DNA from: Clostridiaceae bacterium
GTDB taxonomy: Bacteria > Bacillota_I > Bacilli_A > Erysipelotrichales > Coprobacillaceae
Length of the DNA: 64,000 nucleotides
Assembly: GCA_902363625.1 (NCBI GenBank)
Contig: CABJAS010000004.1
Span: 1-64,000, forward strand
Direction: 5' to 3'
Part shown: positions 7,541-15,857 of the stretch, in pieces
Layout: every line of letters starts with the position of its first letter
Numbering within the stretch: the stretch's first letter is position 1
Made by a program: the position numbers and the translations under genes
Notes under the pieces: generated by a model
The model's database searches: none
Told to the model about the DNA's origin: nothing
Seen by the model: only the letters and a program-made list of their open reading frames with translations

Positions 7541-7567
7541 AAAAAATATAAAATATATGTTTAATGA

Positions 7568-7615
7568 TTATTTGACAAACATAAAATATCGTGATAATAT
7601 TTGTTTGTCAAATAA
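7568..7615 (+). promoter_or_regulatory. Early lytic promoter with operators O2 and O3
   Basis: TTGACA (7572-7577) and TAATAT (7595-7600) with a 17-base spacer form a near-consensus promoter. Site TTATTTGACAAACA (7568-7581) covers the -35, and its exact inverted copy TGTTTGTCAAATAA (7602-7615) lies just after the -10. Both contain the palindrome TTTGNCAAA. A degenerate fourth copy, TTTGACAGA, is at 7626-7634. Repressor bound here would block the early operon. Confidence 0.8.
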
Positions 7616-7658
7616 AACTATTTTGTTTGACAGAGAAAATGAAAGAGGGGTGATTAAA

Positions 7659-7835
7659 ATGCGAAAAAAGGGTGTGGTTGCAAAAGAAAGAGCAAAGGAC
7701 TTTATGGAAATTTATTTGAACTTGAATGAAATCAATAAAGTTCAAGCTGAATCTTATGCTTTAGGTTTATCAACAAGTCAAGCATTAGATCAACTTAAAT
7801 TACTAGATCGTTCAAACAAACAGAAACAAACTTAA
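7659..7835 (+). CDS. Small early phage protein, 58 aa, in the cro position
   Basis: The first gene behind the early promoter, 58 aa from the ATG at 7659 (GAGGGGTGATT upstream). It is basic at the N-terminus (MRKKGVVAKERAKDFMEIYL) and helical, with no clear helix-turn-helix. It could be a Cro-like or excision-related factor by position, but I do not recognise the family. Confidence 0.65.
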   Translation: MRKKGVVAKERAKDFMEIYLNLNEINKVQAESYALGLSTSQALDQLKLLDRSNKQKQT

Positions 7836-7852
7836 TAGAGAGGAGCAATAAA

Positions 7853-8635
7853 ATGAATGAATTAAAAATCATTGAGTATCAAGATCAAAGAGTTTTATTG
7901 ACAAGTCAGTTAGCTGAAAGCTATGAAACGGATCCAAGAATTATAAATAACAACTTCAACCGAAATTGTGAGCGTTATGAATTAGGAAAACATTTTTATG
8001 TCTTAAAAGGAAAAGAATTAGTAGATTTTTGCAGTCATCAAATTGATGAGTACAAAATATCACCAAAAGCTAGAGCAGTTTATTTATGGACCGAACGAGG
8101 AGCATTTCTTCATGCTAAATCTCTAAACACTGATAAAGCTTGGGAAGTATACGATAGCTTGGTAGAACATTATTTTAAATCAAGAGAAGCTAAACCTAGT
8201 ATGCTTCCAACTACCTATAAAGAAGCGTTACTACAGTTAGTGGCACAAGTTGAACAAAATGAGAAGTTAGAGTTAGAAAATAAGGAACTTAAACCAAAAG
8301 CACAATTTGCTGATGCAGTATCTACAAGTGAGAATTCCTGTTTGGTTGGAGAACTAGCAAAAATTATTAAAGCCAACGGTTATGATATTGGTCAAAAACG
8401 TTTATTTGAGTGGCTAAGGGAGAATGGTTATCTAATGCGTAAAGGTGAAGCGTATAATCAGCCAACTCAAAAGAGTATGGACCTAGGGTTAATGAAAATA
8501 AAAAAAGGAGTTCGCCAAAACCCCGATGGATCTTCCATTACCACTGTAACAACAAAAATAACAGGCAAAGGTCAGATATACTTCGTTAACAAATATATGA
8601 AGTTAAAGGAAGAAGAAAAGTTGATTTGCTTTTAA
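7853..8635 (+). CDS. Phage antirepressor: ORF6N domain plus KilAC/ANT domain
   Basis: A 260-aa protein. The N-terminal ORF6N DNA-binding domain (about 5-100) shows LLTSQLAESYETDPRIINNN and HFYVLKG. The C-terminal ANT/KilAC domain (about 145-255) shows SCLVGELAKIIKANGYDIGQ, LFEWLRENGYL, QPTQKSMDLGLM and the ITGKGQIYFVNKYM end. Antirepressors of this type bind CI-like repressors and trigger lytic growth. It lies second in the early operon, after an AGAGAGGAGC site. Confidence 0.9.
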   Translation: MNELKIIEYQDQRVLLTSQLAESYETDPRIINNNFNRNCERYELGKHFYVLKGKELVDFCSHQIDEYKISPKARAVYLWTERGAFLHAKSLNTDKAWEVYDSLVEHYFKSREAKPSMLPTTYKEALLQLVAQVEQNEKLELENKELKPKAQFADAVSTSENSCLVGELAKIIKANGYDIGQKRLFEWLRENGYLMRKGEAYNQPTQKSMDLGLMKIKKGVRQNPDGSSITTVTTKITGKGQIYFVNKYMKLKEEEKLICF

Positions 8636-8656
8636 GGAAAGGAGGTGATTAAAAAT

Positions 8657-8974
8657 ATGATCACAATTAGAACCTTATTAGATGAGTATGGTGATATGCC
8701 ACTGAATGAAGAAGTTATTCGTCTTTTTGGAATTGTAGAACCTGTCGAAAGAGACTGTATGTTACGTATTAATGACGTTGAATTATTGCTCGGAAATAAA
8801 GCTGGCTCAAGCACTGTTAGACGGTTAAAAGTAAAGTATGGCTTGAATTATGACGAATCATCTATCCCGGCAAGCATTTTTGCTAAAGAATATGGAATGG
8901 ATAAGGAACATGTGATTAATTTCATTCGTCAGAGAACAAAAAATGATCCTGCTGGAACAGGACCAAAAACGTAA
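8657..8974 (+). CDS. Hypothetical early phage protein, 105 aa
   Basis: The ATG at 8657 is preceded by AAAGGAGGTGATT; an in-frame GTG within that site is unlikely. The protein is hydrophilic, with two helix-rich parts (IRTLLDEYGDMPLNEEVI and MDKEHVINFIRQRTK). Phrases such as NDVELLLGNKAGSSTVRRLK suggest DNA binding, but no family is recognised. Confidence 0.7.
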   Translation: MITIRTLLDEYGDMPLNEEVIRLFGIVEPVERDCMLRINDVELLLGNKAGSSTVRRLKVKYGLNYDESSIPASIFAKEYGMDKEHVINFIRQRTKNDPAGTGPKT

Positions 8975-9028
8975 TTATCTATAAGAATTACACCTTAATT
9001 ATAAGGTGTTTGAAAGGAAGTGTCAAAC

Positions 9029-9274
9029 TTGATTAATTTAGCAATCTTTTTGACCCTATGCACATTAATCCTACCAGTATTAATTAACACAATATGGGAG
9101 ATTTTAAGCATGAAAAAAGGAATGAAGAGGTTAAAGTATTATGTTTTATTTGTTTGTAGGAATTGCGCTAGAAAGTTCTATTTTAATTGCGATGTTAAGC
9201 ATAAAAGAATTAGAAAAACTAGCAAATATTATGATCGTTACGCTCATTATAGTGGCGATCGTGCTAGGGGTTAG
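9029..9274 (+). CDS. Small membrane protein with Cys/His-rich tail (start uncertain)
   Basis: An 81-aa reading frame, probably from TTG at 9029 behind AAAGGAAG. Residues 3-22 form a hydrophobic helix, followed by a basic region with CRNC and a further Cys and His. The last half is overlapped by a more convincing membrane ORF (9141-9296) in another frame, so either both are used or only the N-terminal half matters. Confidence 0.45.
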   Translation: MINLAIFLTLCTLILPVLINTIWEILSMKKGMKRLKYYVLFVCRNCARKFYFNCDVKHKRIRKTSKYYDRYAHYSGDRARG

Positions 9275-9296
9275 CACAGTATACAGAGGATACTAA
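9141..9296 (+). CDS. Small two-helix membrane protein, 51 aa
   Basis: ATG at 9141, about 10 bases after GAAGAGG. The 51-aa product has two hydrophobic segments (MFYLFVGIALESSILIAML at 1-19 and IMIVTLIIVAIVLGV at about 31-45) joined by a charged SIKELEKL linker. It overlaps the frame at 9029-9274. No family recognised. Its stop precedes the strong TAAGGAGG site of the next gene. Confidence 0.55.
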   Translation: MFYLFVGIALESSILIAMLSIKELEKLANIMIVTLIIVAIVLGVSTVYRGY

Positions 9297-9308
9297 GGAG
9301 GTCCACAT

Positions 9309-9494
9309 ATGTTGAATTTTATTCTAGGAATTATCACCGGATTAATAGTCAGCAAAATGATTGAAGCATATCAAGCATGGAATATGCAAAAACATTTAAA
9401 AGAAATAAAAATTAAAATTAATAAAAACATGTCTTTTGATGAAGTTGTAAATTTGATTGCTGATGAAGTAAATAAAAATGAAAAAGGACTTTAA
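9309..9494 (+). CDS. Small membrane-anchored phage protein, 61 aa
   Basis: ATG after a perfect AAGGAGG. It has an N-terminal hydrophobic anchor (MLNFILGIITGLIVSKMI) and a basic, then acidic, helical cytoplasmic tail. It overlaps the next gene by 17 bases. Function unknown. Confidence 0.65.
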   Translation: MLNFILGIITGLIVSKMIEAYQAWNMQKHLKEIKIKINKNMSFDEVVNLIADEVNKNEKGL

Positions 9495-9711
9495 AGAAGG
9501 ACAATTAGTCGCTTATGCCCCCACAGATCAAAACGGATTAGTCTATAAAGTCCAAATTGGAAAAGTAAAACGTATGAATGCAGATCATACCGCAGTATTT
9601 GTTTATTATCATGCTGGTGGCACTGCTTCATGTACGCCTGTTCAGCATGCTTATCCAATAGAAAATGATGGTTATCTAACCATCACGAATACATTTAACA
9701 GTTTAGATTAA
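9478..9711 (+). CDS. Hypothetical phage protein, 77 aa
   Basis: A small beta-rich protein: MKKDFKEGQLVAYAPTDQNG, then KVQIGKVKRMNADHTAVFVYYHAGGTAS. Similar short proteins with an EGQLVAYAP-like start occur in early regions of Firmicutes phages, with no assigned function. The start lies inside the end of the previous gene, suggesting translational coupling. Confidence 0.75.
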   Translation: MKKDFKEGQLVAYAPTDQNGLVYKVQIGKVKRMNADHTAVFVYYHAGGTASCTPVQHAYPIENDGYLTITNTFNSLD

Positions 9712-9722
9712 GGAGGAAAAAT

Positions 9723-11699
9723 ATGAAAATATTAGAAATGCATCTCATTAATTTTCAGGGAGTTAAAGACAAAAAGTTTATCTTAGATGGCACAAATGCC
9801 ACGTTTAAAGGAGACAACGCCACAGGTAAAAGCACTTTAGCAAATGCTTGGTGCTGGCTTATATTTGGAAGACCAGCTAATTTAGAAAAAGGGTGGTCAC
9901 CTAAAACTAAAGATACTGATGGTAATGATATTCACAATGTTGATAATGTTGTCGAATGCAAAGTGCAATTAGACAACAATGTGATTGTTACACTAAGAAA
10001 AGAGTTAAAAGAAGTGTGGAGCACACCAAAAGGAACATCAGAGCAAATTTATAAAGGAAACACTATTAATTATTCGATTGATGGAGTTCCTGCTAAGGAG
10101 AAGGATTTTATTGCTTATTTAGATAACGTTTATAGAGATACAACAATAGCTAAAATTCTAACACTCCCAGAGTTCTTTAGTACTGATAGCAAAGAAAACA
10201 AATGGGAATGGAAAGAAAGACGTCAGCTGCTTATTGATATGGCTGGAGATGTTAGCTTTTCAGATGTGATAGAAGCTAATGAAGAATTACAAGAGTTACC
10301 AAGTATTTTATTAAAACCAGGAGCGGTTGATCAGCTTTATACGCCGGATGAATATATTAACAAAAATAAGAAAACATTGTCCGATCTTAATAAAAAATTG
10401 AATGATTATCCGGGAAAGATAAACGAAGCTACTTTAGCGATCCCAGACGTTGGCAATAAGCAAAGGGATGAGGTAACACTTGATTTAAAAGTCATACAGA
10501 AAGAACAGGAAAACATTAAAGCAAAAATAGATTCCATTAAGTCATTGAGTGTTGATACTGATAAAGAAAATAAACTAATTAATTTACAAATTAAGGAGCG
10601 TAAAGCAAGAGAAGCCCACTTAAACAGTGCGTTTGATCATAATGCCCCTATCAAAGAACAAATTCAGTCTAAAACAGATCAAAAGCAAGACTTTATTAAT
10701 AAGTTAGCGATGATCGGAACATCTATACGCAATACACAAAATGATATTGACTTTATGGAAAAACGCCGGGAAGAACTATTAAAGAATTATAGTAAAGTTC
10801 AAACCGAAGTATTTGATTCTACTTCTACTATCTGTCCTACTTGTGGAAAGCCTTTTGATCATGACGAAGTAGAAAAAATGATCGCTAGCTTTAATCTAAA
10901 TAAAGCTAGAAAACTGGAAGAAATCAATAAAAGTGGGCAGACGGTTTCCAAACAAGCGATTCAAGAAGAAATACAACGCCTAGATGCTTTTAAGAAAAAT
11001 AAAGAAGTTGTTGAAAACACGATAAAGGAATTAACGGCAGATATTGAAAAGTTAAACATGCAACTGATTAAAGTTATTCCATTTGAAGATACAGAATCAT
11101 ATAAATCGCTTCAAGAGGAAAAACATCTTGTTAAAAGTATGAGTGTTGCAGAGGATCATACACAGGAATTGGAAGCGTTAAAACAACAATTAGATAAATT
11201 AACAGCAGAAGAAAATCATACACGTTCTTTATTGGCGCAATTTGATATGGTTGAACGTCAGCAGATCCGTATTAGTGAGCTGAAACAACAGCAGAAAGAA
11301 GATGCTCAATCATATTCGGATTTGGAAAAAGGTATTTACTTATGTAAGCAATTTATTGTTAAGAAGATTAGCATGTTAGACCATAAAATAAGCAGCTGCT
11401 TTAAAACTATTAAATTCAAAATGTTTGAAGATAATATTTCAAATGATGGATTCAAAGAGATTTGTGATGTATTGGTAACTTGTGAGCAAGGCTTAGTTCC
11501 ATTTAGTACGGCAAATAATGCTGCACGTATTAATGCAGGATTAGAAATTATAAATGTTTTGAATCAATATTTTGGAATTACAACGCCAGTATTTGTTGAT
11601 AATGCAGAAAGTGTTACTAAACTACAAGATATTAGTAGCCAAGTTATTCGATTGGTAGTAGACGAAAAATATAAAGAATTAACAAAAGTGGAGGAATAG
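9723..11699 (+). CDS. SMC/Rad50-like AAA ATPase with zinc hook
   Basis: A 658-aa ATPase of the SbcC/Rad50 type. Walker A is GDNATGKST at residues 30-38. A long coiled coil is interrupted by a zinc-hook motif CPTC (C371, C374). The C-terminal head, NNAARINAGLEIINVL..TTPVFVDNAESV, contains the Walker B-like region. An AAGGAGG site lies before the ATG. Directly followed by recT, it probably acts in phage DNA end processing or recombination. No SbcD-type nuclease gene is seen; the MBL-fold protein at 12779 is a candidate partner. Confidence 0.88.
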   Translation: MKILEMHLINFQGVKDKKFILDGTNATFKGDNATGKSTLANAWCWLIFGRPANLEKGWSPKTKDTDGNDIHNVDNVVECKVQLDNNVIVTLRKELKEVWSTPKGTSEQIYKGNTINYSIDGVPAKEKDFIAYLDNVYRDTTIAKILTLPEFFSTDSKENKWEWKERRQLLIDMAGDVSFSDVIEANEELQELPSILLKPGAVDQLYTPDEYINKNKKTLSDLNKKLNDYPGKINEATLAIPDVGNKQRDEVTLDLKVIQKEQENIKAKIDSIKSLSVDTDKENKLINLQIKERKAREAHLNSAFDHNAPIKEQIQSKTDQKQDFINKLAMIGTSIRNTQNDIDFMEKRREELLKNYSKVQTEVFDSTSTICPTCGKPFDHDEVEKMIASFNLNKARKLEEINKSGQTVSKQAIQEEIQRLDAFKKNKEVVENTIKELTADIEKLNMQLIKVIPFEDTESYKSLQEEKHLVKSMSVAEDHTQELEALKQQLDKLTAEENHTRSLLAQFDMVERQQIRISELKQQQKEDAQSYSDLEKGIYLCKQFIVKKISMLDHKISSCFKTIKFKMFEDNISNDGFKEICDVLVTCEQGLVPFSTANNAARINAGLEIINVLNQYFGITTPVFVDNAESVTKLQDISSQVIRLVVDEKYKELTKVEE

Positions 11700-11702
11700 A
11701 AA

Positions 11703-12779
11703 ATGGAGAAAGAAAAAGAAGGCGTATTAGTTAAACAACCTAGTGAAGTATTTATGAATGTCGTTATGAAATCATTCAATACTGGAAATATTGAATTGAA
11801 GCCAACCGAAAAACAAAAGGAGCTTATTCAAGGATACTTTATTGCGGTGGATAAAACATTGGCTACATCTGAAGAAAAGAGAATCTCCAAGAATGCTATG
11901 AACAGTGACCATTCTTATGATAATACCTTGCCTTATATTTGGAATAATGTGAATTTAAAACAATTAGCATTAGATGTTATGCATTATTCAAAAATGGGAT
12001 TAGACGTTCAACAAAAAAATATGATCCACATTATCCCTTATAAGAATAATCGTACAGGTAAGTATGATATTAACCTTATGGAGGGGTATAACGGAATTAA
12101 ATTTAAAGCAGAACGATATGCACTAAATAAACCTAAAAATATCGTCATAGAATTGGTCTATAGAACTGATGAATTTCGCCTAATTAAAAAAGATACGAAA
12201 CACCCTTATGAAGGATATGAATTTCAAATTACTCAGCCTTTTGATCGTGGGGAAGTAGTCGGAGGTTTTGGTTATTATGAATTTGATGATCCTTCAAAAA
12301 ATAGAGTAGTGTTCATGACGATCAAAGATATCTTGAAAAGAAAACCAGAAAAAGCGAGCGCTGAATTCTGGGGTGGAACTAAGACAGAATGGAAAGGAAA
12401 CAAAAAAACAGAGGTGCAAACAGATGGCTGGTATGAGGAAATGTGTTTGAAAACACTGAAACGATTTGTATACTCAGAAGCCAATATTCCATTAGATCCA
12501 ACTAGAATTGATGAAAGCTATGAATATATGAAAAAAAGGGAGATGGAAATCGCTAGATGTGAAACAGAAGCCGAGATTCAACAGAATGCCAATAAAGAGG
12601 CGATTGATGTTGAGGTAACAGAAAAACAAACTGTTCATGAAATTCCGCAAAATGTCTATAAAGATACGATATCCGGAGAAATGGCAAATGTTGATTCTGG
12701 GGAAGTCATTAAAGAACCGGTGCAACAGGAAAAAACACAACCTAAACAAGCAGAAATGGATTTAGGACCTAATTGGTAA
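11703..12779 (+). CDS. recT: RecT-family single-strand annealing protein
   Basis: 358 aa. The core (about 40-290) carries RecT features: LKQLALDVMHYSKMGLDVQQ, IHIIPYKNNRTGKYDINLM, EGYNGIKFKAERY, and the tail WYEEMCLKTLKRFVYSEANIPLD. RecT proteins anneal complementary single strands and drive phage recombination. The acidic C-terminal tail (about 295-358) is low complexity. It follows the SMC-like gene by 3 bases and its stop overlaps the next start (TAATG), so the recombination genes are tightly coupled. Confidence 0.92.
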   Translation: MEKEKEGVLVKQPSEVFMNVVMKSFNTGNIELKPTEKQKELIQGYFIAVDKTLATSEEKRISKNAMNSDHSYDNTLPYIWNNVNLKQLALDVMHYSKMGLDVQQKNMIHIIPYKNNRTGKYDINLMEGYNGIKFKAERYALNKPKNIVIELVYRTDEFRLIKKDTKHPYEGYEFQITQPFDRGEVVGGFGYYEFDDPSKNRVVFMTIKDILKRKPEKASAEFWGGTKTEWKGNKKTEVQTDGWYEEMCLKTLKRFVYSEANIPLDPTRIDESYEYMKKREMEIARCETEAEIQQNANKEAIDVEVTEKQTVHEIPQNVYKDTISGEMANVDSGEVIKEPVQQEKTQPKQAEMDLGPNW

Positions 12780-13468
12780 TGGATATCCAATGTATTAGCA
12801 GCGGAAGTAAAGGAAATGCCTATCGCATTACAGATGGGCATTCCACCTTACTTTTGGATTGTGGTGTTTCTTTTAAAAAGATTCAAGTAGCCTGTAACTT
12901 CAATACTCAATTTGACGGTTGTCTAATTACCCACGAGCATCAAGATCATTGTAAGGGAGCTAAAGAATTGTTGCGTAGAGGTATAGATGTTTATGCAACA
13001 GAAGGAACCCTTTCGGCTATGAATATAAATGGACTGGTTATCCATACGGAACATACGTATGACATTGGAACTTTTGAAGTAATTGCGTTTGATATTGAAC
13101 ATGATGCAACCGAACCTGTAGGCTTTTTAATCTATTCGACAGCTACAAATGAAAAATTGTTGTATCTCACAGATACATGTTATTGCCGGTATACATTTAG
13201 TGATTTAAATTACATTATGATTGAATGTAACCACGATAAAGAAATGCTTATTGATAATGTCTTAAATAAAAATATTTATCCGGATCTAGCTAAGAGAATT
13301 TTAAAATCACACATGAGTTTAGATACATGCATCGAATTTTTGAAAGCCAATAATCTAAGTAAAGTTAAAGAAATTTATCTAATTCACCTTAGCAATGAAA
13401 ATAGTAACGCAAATACATTTAAAACAGAAATTCAAAAGGTTACTGGTAAATTAGTTAGAGTTTTTTAG
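12779..13468 (+). CDS. Phage MBL-fold hydrolase related to host YycJ
   Basis: 229 aa, starting at the ATG that overlaps the recT stop. The motifs SSGSKGNAY, LLLDCGVS and metal-binding ITHEHQDHCKG match those of the host YycJ-type protein at 1914. Later histidines (EHDATEP, CNHD, SHMS, IHLS) complete the metal site. The YycJ group includes DNA exonucleases. Between recT and the replication gene, this may supply the exonuclease that phages usually pair with RecT; this is inference. Confidence 0.82.
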   Translation: MDIQCISSGSKGNAYRITDGHSTLLLDCGVSFKKIQVACNFNTQFDGCLITHEHQDHCKGAKELLRRGIDVYATEGTLSAMNINGLVIHTEHTYDIGTFEVIAFDIEHDATEPVGFLIYSTATNEKLLYLTDTCYCRYTFSDLNYIMIECNHDKEMLIDNVLNKNIYPDLAKRILKSHMSLDTCIEFLKANNLSKVKEIYLIHLSNENSNANTFKTEIQKVTGKLVRVF

Positions 13469-13483
13469 TAGGGGGTGAATGGC

Positions 13484-14251
13484 TTGAATGGATTTATAGT
13501 TTTGTTTAGAAAAATGATTGAATGGGAATGGTACACAGACGGACCGACATTTAAGCTGTTCATTCATTGCTTGTTAATGGCAAACTACGAAGATAAGAAA
13601 TGGCGTGGAATAGAAATAAAAAGGGGTAGTTTTGTAACAAGTTATGCAAAACTGGCTAACGAAACAGGATTATCTATACGTCAGATCAGAACTTCATTAG
13701 ATAGGCTAATATCGACATGCGAAGTGACAAAGGAAGCGACAAGCGAATTTACGCTAATAAACGTAGTAAATTATGGGGTTTATCAAGGGTATGACGTAGC
13801 AGAGCGACAAAGCAAACGACAAGCAAAACGACAAGCGAGCGACAAGCCATCGACAAGCGAGCGACAACAACTAACAATAATAACAAAGAAACAAGATAAT
13901 GATTATGATAATGATAATAGCGCTGGAGCGCTTTTTGAGGAACATAATTTCTTTACTAATAAACTATTAAAAGATGGATTTATTCATCAAAATGATGAGC
14001 TTTATTCTTATGACAGTCTTTTTGAAGATTTATTAAAGACGGAAGCTTTTATTGATGTAGCTAAGGCTACAGAATACGTTAAAGGCAAAATGAAGAATAA
14101 AACAATTAAAAATACATTTGGATATTTTAAGACAGCCATCCAGAACCAGTTAGAATACGTACCAGAAGCGGTACAGGATCAAACAAGTGATAGCGTGTCA
14201 CAAGAAGATATCTCAGATGAAGAACTAAGGAAGATGTTAAAAAACGTTTAG
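13484..14251 (+). CDS. Phage replication initiator, winged-helix type, with internal iterons
   Basis: 255 aa. The TTG at 13484 is preferred, with AGGGGG eight bases upstream. The N-terminal half (about 1-95) is a winged-helix domain typical of phage replisome organisers (WEWYTDGPTFKLFIHCLLMAN, LANETGLSIRQIRTSLDRL). The low-complexity basic segment rich in KRQ and SER repeats (about 105-130) is encoded by direct repeats that look like origin iterons. The C-terminal part resembles DnaD-like partner-binding regions. No separate helicase loader or helicase is recognised. Confidence 0.82.
   Translation: MNGFIVLFRKMIEWEWYTDGPTFKLFIHCLLMANYEDKKWRGIEIKRGSFVTSYAKLANETGLSIRQIRTSLDRLISTCEVTKEATSEFTLINVVNYGVYQGYDVAERQSKRQAKRQASDKPSTSERQQLTIITKKQDNDYDNDNSAGALFEEHNFFTNKLLKDGFIHQNDELYSYDSLFEDLLKTEAFIDVAKATEYVKGKMKNKTIKNTFGYFKTAIQNQLEYVPEAVQDQTSDSVSQEDISDEELRKMLKNV
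13711..13870. repeat. Candidate phage replication origin: iterons inside the initiator gene
   Basis: Six copies of RCGACAAGC-like sequence begin at about 13804, 13816, 13828, 13839, 13850 and 13861 (spacing 11-12 bases, one helical turn). Related copies lie at 13711, 13724 and 13736. They lie within the initiator coding sequence, as in lambda O and many Firmicutes phages. An A+T-rich stretch follows (13871-13920). Confidence 0.65.
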
Positions 14252-14260
14252 GAGGGAAAT

Positions 14261-14617
14261 ATGGCGTATAGACGATATAACAAATATGGCAATAAAAAAG
14301 TAATTGTCGATGGAATTAAGTTTGATAGTGAAGCAGAAAGCCTACGTTATAAAGAATTAAAGATTATGGAACATCAAGGCTTAATTGCGCAATTGGTTTT
14401 GCAGCCGGAATTTGAATTACTTCCGAAATTTAAAAATTGTGCGGGTAAAACAGTACAAGCGATTCGCTACAAGGCGGATTTTAAATATTGGGACGTGTTA
14501 AATAAAAAGTATGTAGTTGAAGATGTCAAAGGCATGAAAACAGATGTGTATAAACTTAAAAAGAAGATGTTTGAATACCGTTACGGCATTCCTATTATTG
14601 AGATTGGGGAGAAATAA
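14261..14617 (+). CDS. DUF1064 putative endonuclease
   Basis: 118 aa matching the DUF1064 pattern: YRRYNKYGNKKVIVDGIKFDSEAE, then YKADFKYWD, VVEDVKG and the downstream YKLKKKMFEYRYG. FDSEAE, the D of YKADF and the VEDVKG block are a plausible PD-(D/E)xK-type nuclease core. In phages such proteins lie in the replication module and are suggested to process DNA junctions; the substrate is unknown. Confidence 0.82.
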   Translation: MAYRRYNKYGNKKVIVDGIKFDSEAESLRYKELKIMEHQGLIAQLVLQPEFELLPKFKNCAGKTVQAIRYKADFKYWDVLNKKYVVEDVKGMKTDVYKLKKKMFEYRYGIPIIEIGEK

Positions 14618-14619
14618 AT

Positions 14620-15393
14620 ATGAATAAAAACTATATTGAAATAAATAAGAACTATGCTGAATTATATAGATTCTGTGAATTAGCTTTAAAATTTGAAAAA
14701 GATGATCAACAAGCAAAAGTGATTAGTTTTGGTGATTACATCTATTATTTAGGTCAAACGGAAGCTTTACGTATTTGTAGAAAACGAGATGATGGACTAT
14801 TCGAATACATGTTATTCGAAAGACCGGGATATTATATTATTAGTAAACGTGCATCTAATAAATTTATCTTTACACTTAGAGATCATATAGAGCCAAATGT
14901 ACTGAATGAATATGTGTTTGAAGAAATGGACCGCATTAGATATGTGAATAATATTATTGATACTTGTTATTCTGATGGATTATGCGAATTTACAAAGACC
15001 AGTGAGTTTAAAATATCTACAGTTGTAGATAAATTAGGTATTTGGATTAAAGATGATGATTTAGCTTATTTAAAGGCATTTAATTATTTAGAGTGTTTTA
15101 AACATGAATATATGCTTGTTTGTCATAATGTCTCAGAGGTAAAAGCTGGGGAAGTTATTCACACACATATGATCTTAAACTTTAATAATAAAAAGAACAT
15201 CTATCAGCAGCAACCTGAACAACAAGAGATGTCGCTAGATGAATCTACACTTATTGAGGAACATGAAATAATTGAACCAGAAAGAGAATTTCCTAGAACA
15301 TTAGGTAACAATACCATTGTTGAAGCCGAGTTTCACGAAAAAGAAGTTGATGAAACTAATTCAGATTTACTAAATGATGATCCGACTTTCTAA
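14620..15393 (+). CDS. Hypothetical phage protein, 257 aa
   Basis: Follows the DUF1064 gene by 2 bases. The N-terminal 190 residues look globular, and the C-terminal tail (about 195-257) is acidic and low complexity (QQQPEQQEMSLDE, then EEHEIIEPERE). No motif is recognised. Position suggests a role in replication or recombination. Confidence 0.7.
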   Translation: MNKNYIEINKNYAELYRFCELALKFEKDDQQAKVISFGDYIYYLGQTEALRICRKRDDGLFEYMLFERPGYYIISKRASNKFIFTLRDHIEPNVLNEYVFEEMDRIRYVNNIIDTCYSDGLCEFTKTSEFKISTVVDKLGIWIKDDDLAYLKAFNYLECFKHEYMLVCHNVSEVKAGEVIHTHMILNFNNKKNIYQQQPEQQEMSLDESTLIEEHEIIEPEREFPRTLGNNTIVEAEFHEKEVDETNSDLLNDDPTF

Positions 15394-15474
15394 TTTAAAA
15401 AGGAGTAGTAATACTAAAAGCATATTAACCAATAGCTTGCCAATAATAGACTTGTAAAAGGAGAGCGACAAACA

Positions 15475-15705
15475 ATGTTAAATAAAAAAGAAATAGACTT
15501 TTTAAAAGCATTTGATGATGATATCTGCATTACGAAAGATCAAAACGGTAGAGTATTTATTAGTAAAGATCGACCAGTATTAGATGAAACTCTAGGAGAA
15601 TGGCATAAAGCAGATTTTATTGAATTAGAAAAGGAGTATTTTATTAATTTAAGCTGGAAAAGGGCTTATTTTTCAAAACAATTATTAGCGGAGGCAGGAC
15701 AGTAG
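15475..15705 (+). CDS. Hypothetical phage protein, 76 aa
   Basis: A short, charged protein starting MLNKKEIDFLKAFDDDICI, with an AAAGGAGAG site upstream. The 81 bases before it hold no clear gene. Family not recognised. Confidence 0.65.
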   Translation: MLNKKEIDFLKAFDDDICITKDQNGRVFISKDRPVLDETLGEWHKADFIELEKEYFINLSWKRAYFSKQLLAEAGQ

Positions 15706-15737
15706 TCCGCCTTTGCTTTAAGGGGGAATAACAAAGC

Positions 15738-15857
15738 ATGACCATAAAAGAATGTAAAGAGCAGCTAAGTAAGACTAAAAGTCCTTATCGAAAGAGAGAT
15801 TTAGAAAAATGTTTAAAAAGGTTATTGAAAGAAGAAAAGAGGAGGAAGAATGGATGA
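15738..15857 (+). CDS. Small basic phage protein, 39 aa
   Basis: ATG at 15738 after AAGGGGG, 39 codons, very basic (RKRDLEKCLKRLLKEEKRRK). It overlaps the start of the PAPS-reductase-like gene by 8 bases, which favours a real, coupled gene. Confidence 0.5.
   Translation: MTIKECKEQLSKTKSPYRKRDLEKCLKRLLKEEKRRKNG

Noticed and set aside
12779..13468. Recent duplication of host yycJ into the prophage
   Set aside because: The two proteins share family motifs but differ widely elsewhere (229 against 269 aa), so independent descent within the family is more likely than a recent copy.
13711..13870. Possible CRISPR array in the replication gene
   Set aside because: The repeats are only about 9 bases with 2-3 base spacers and coding; they fit iterons.
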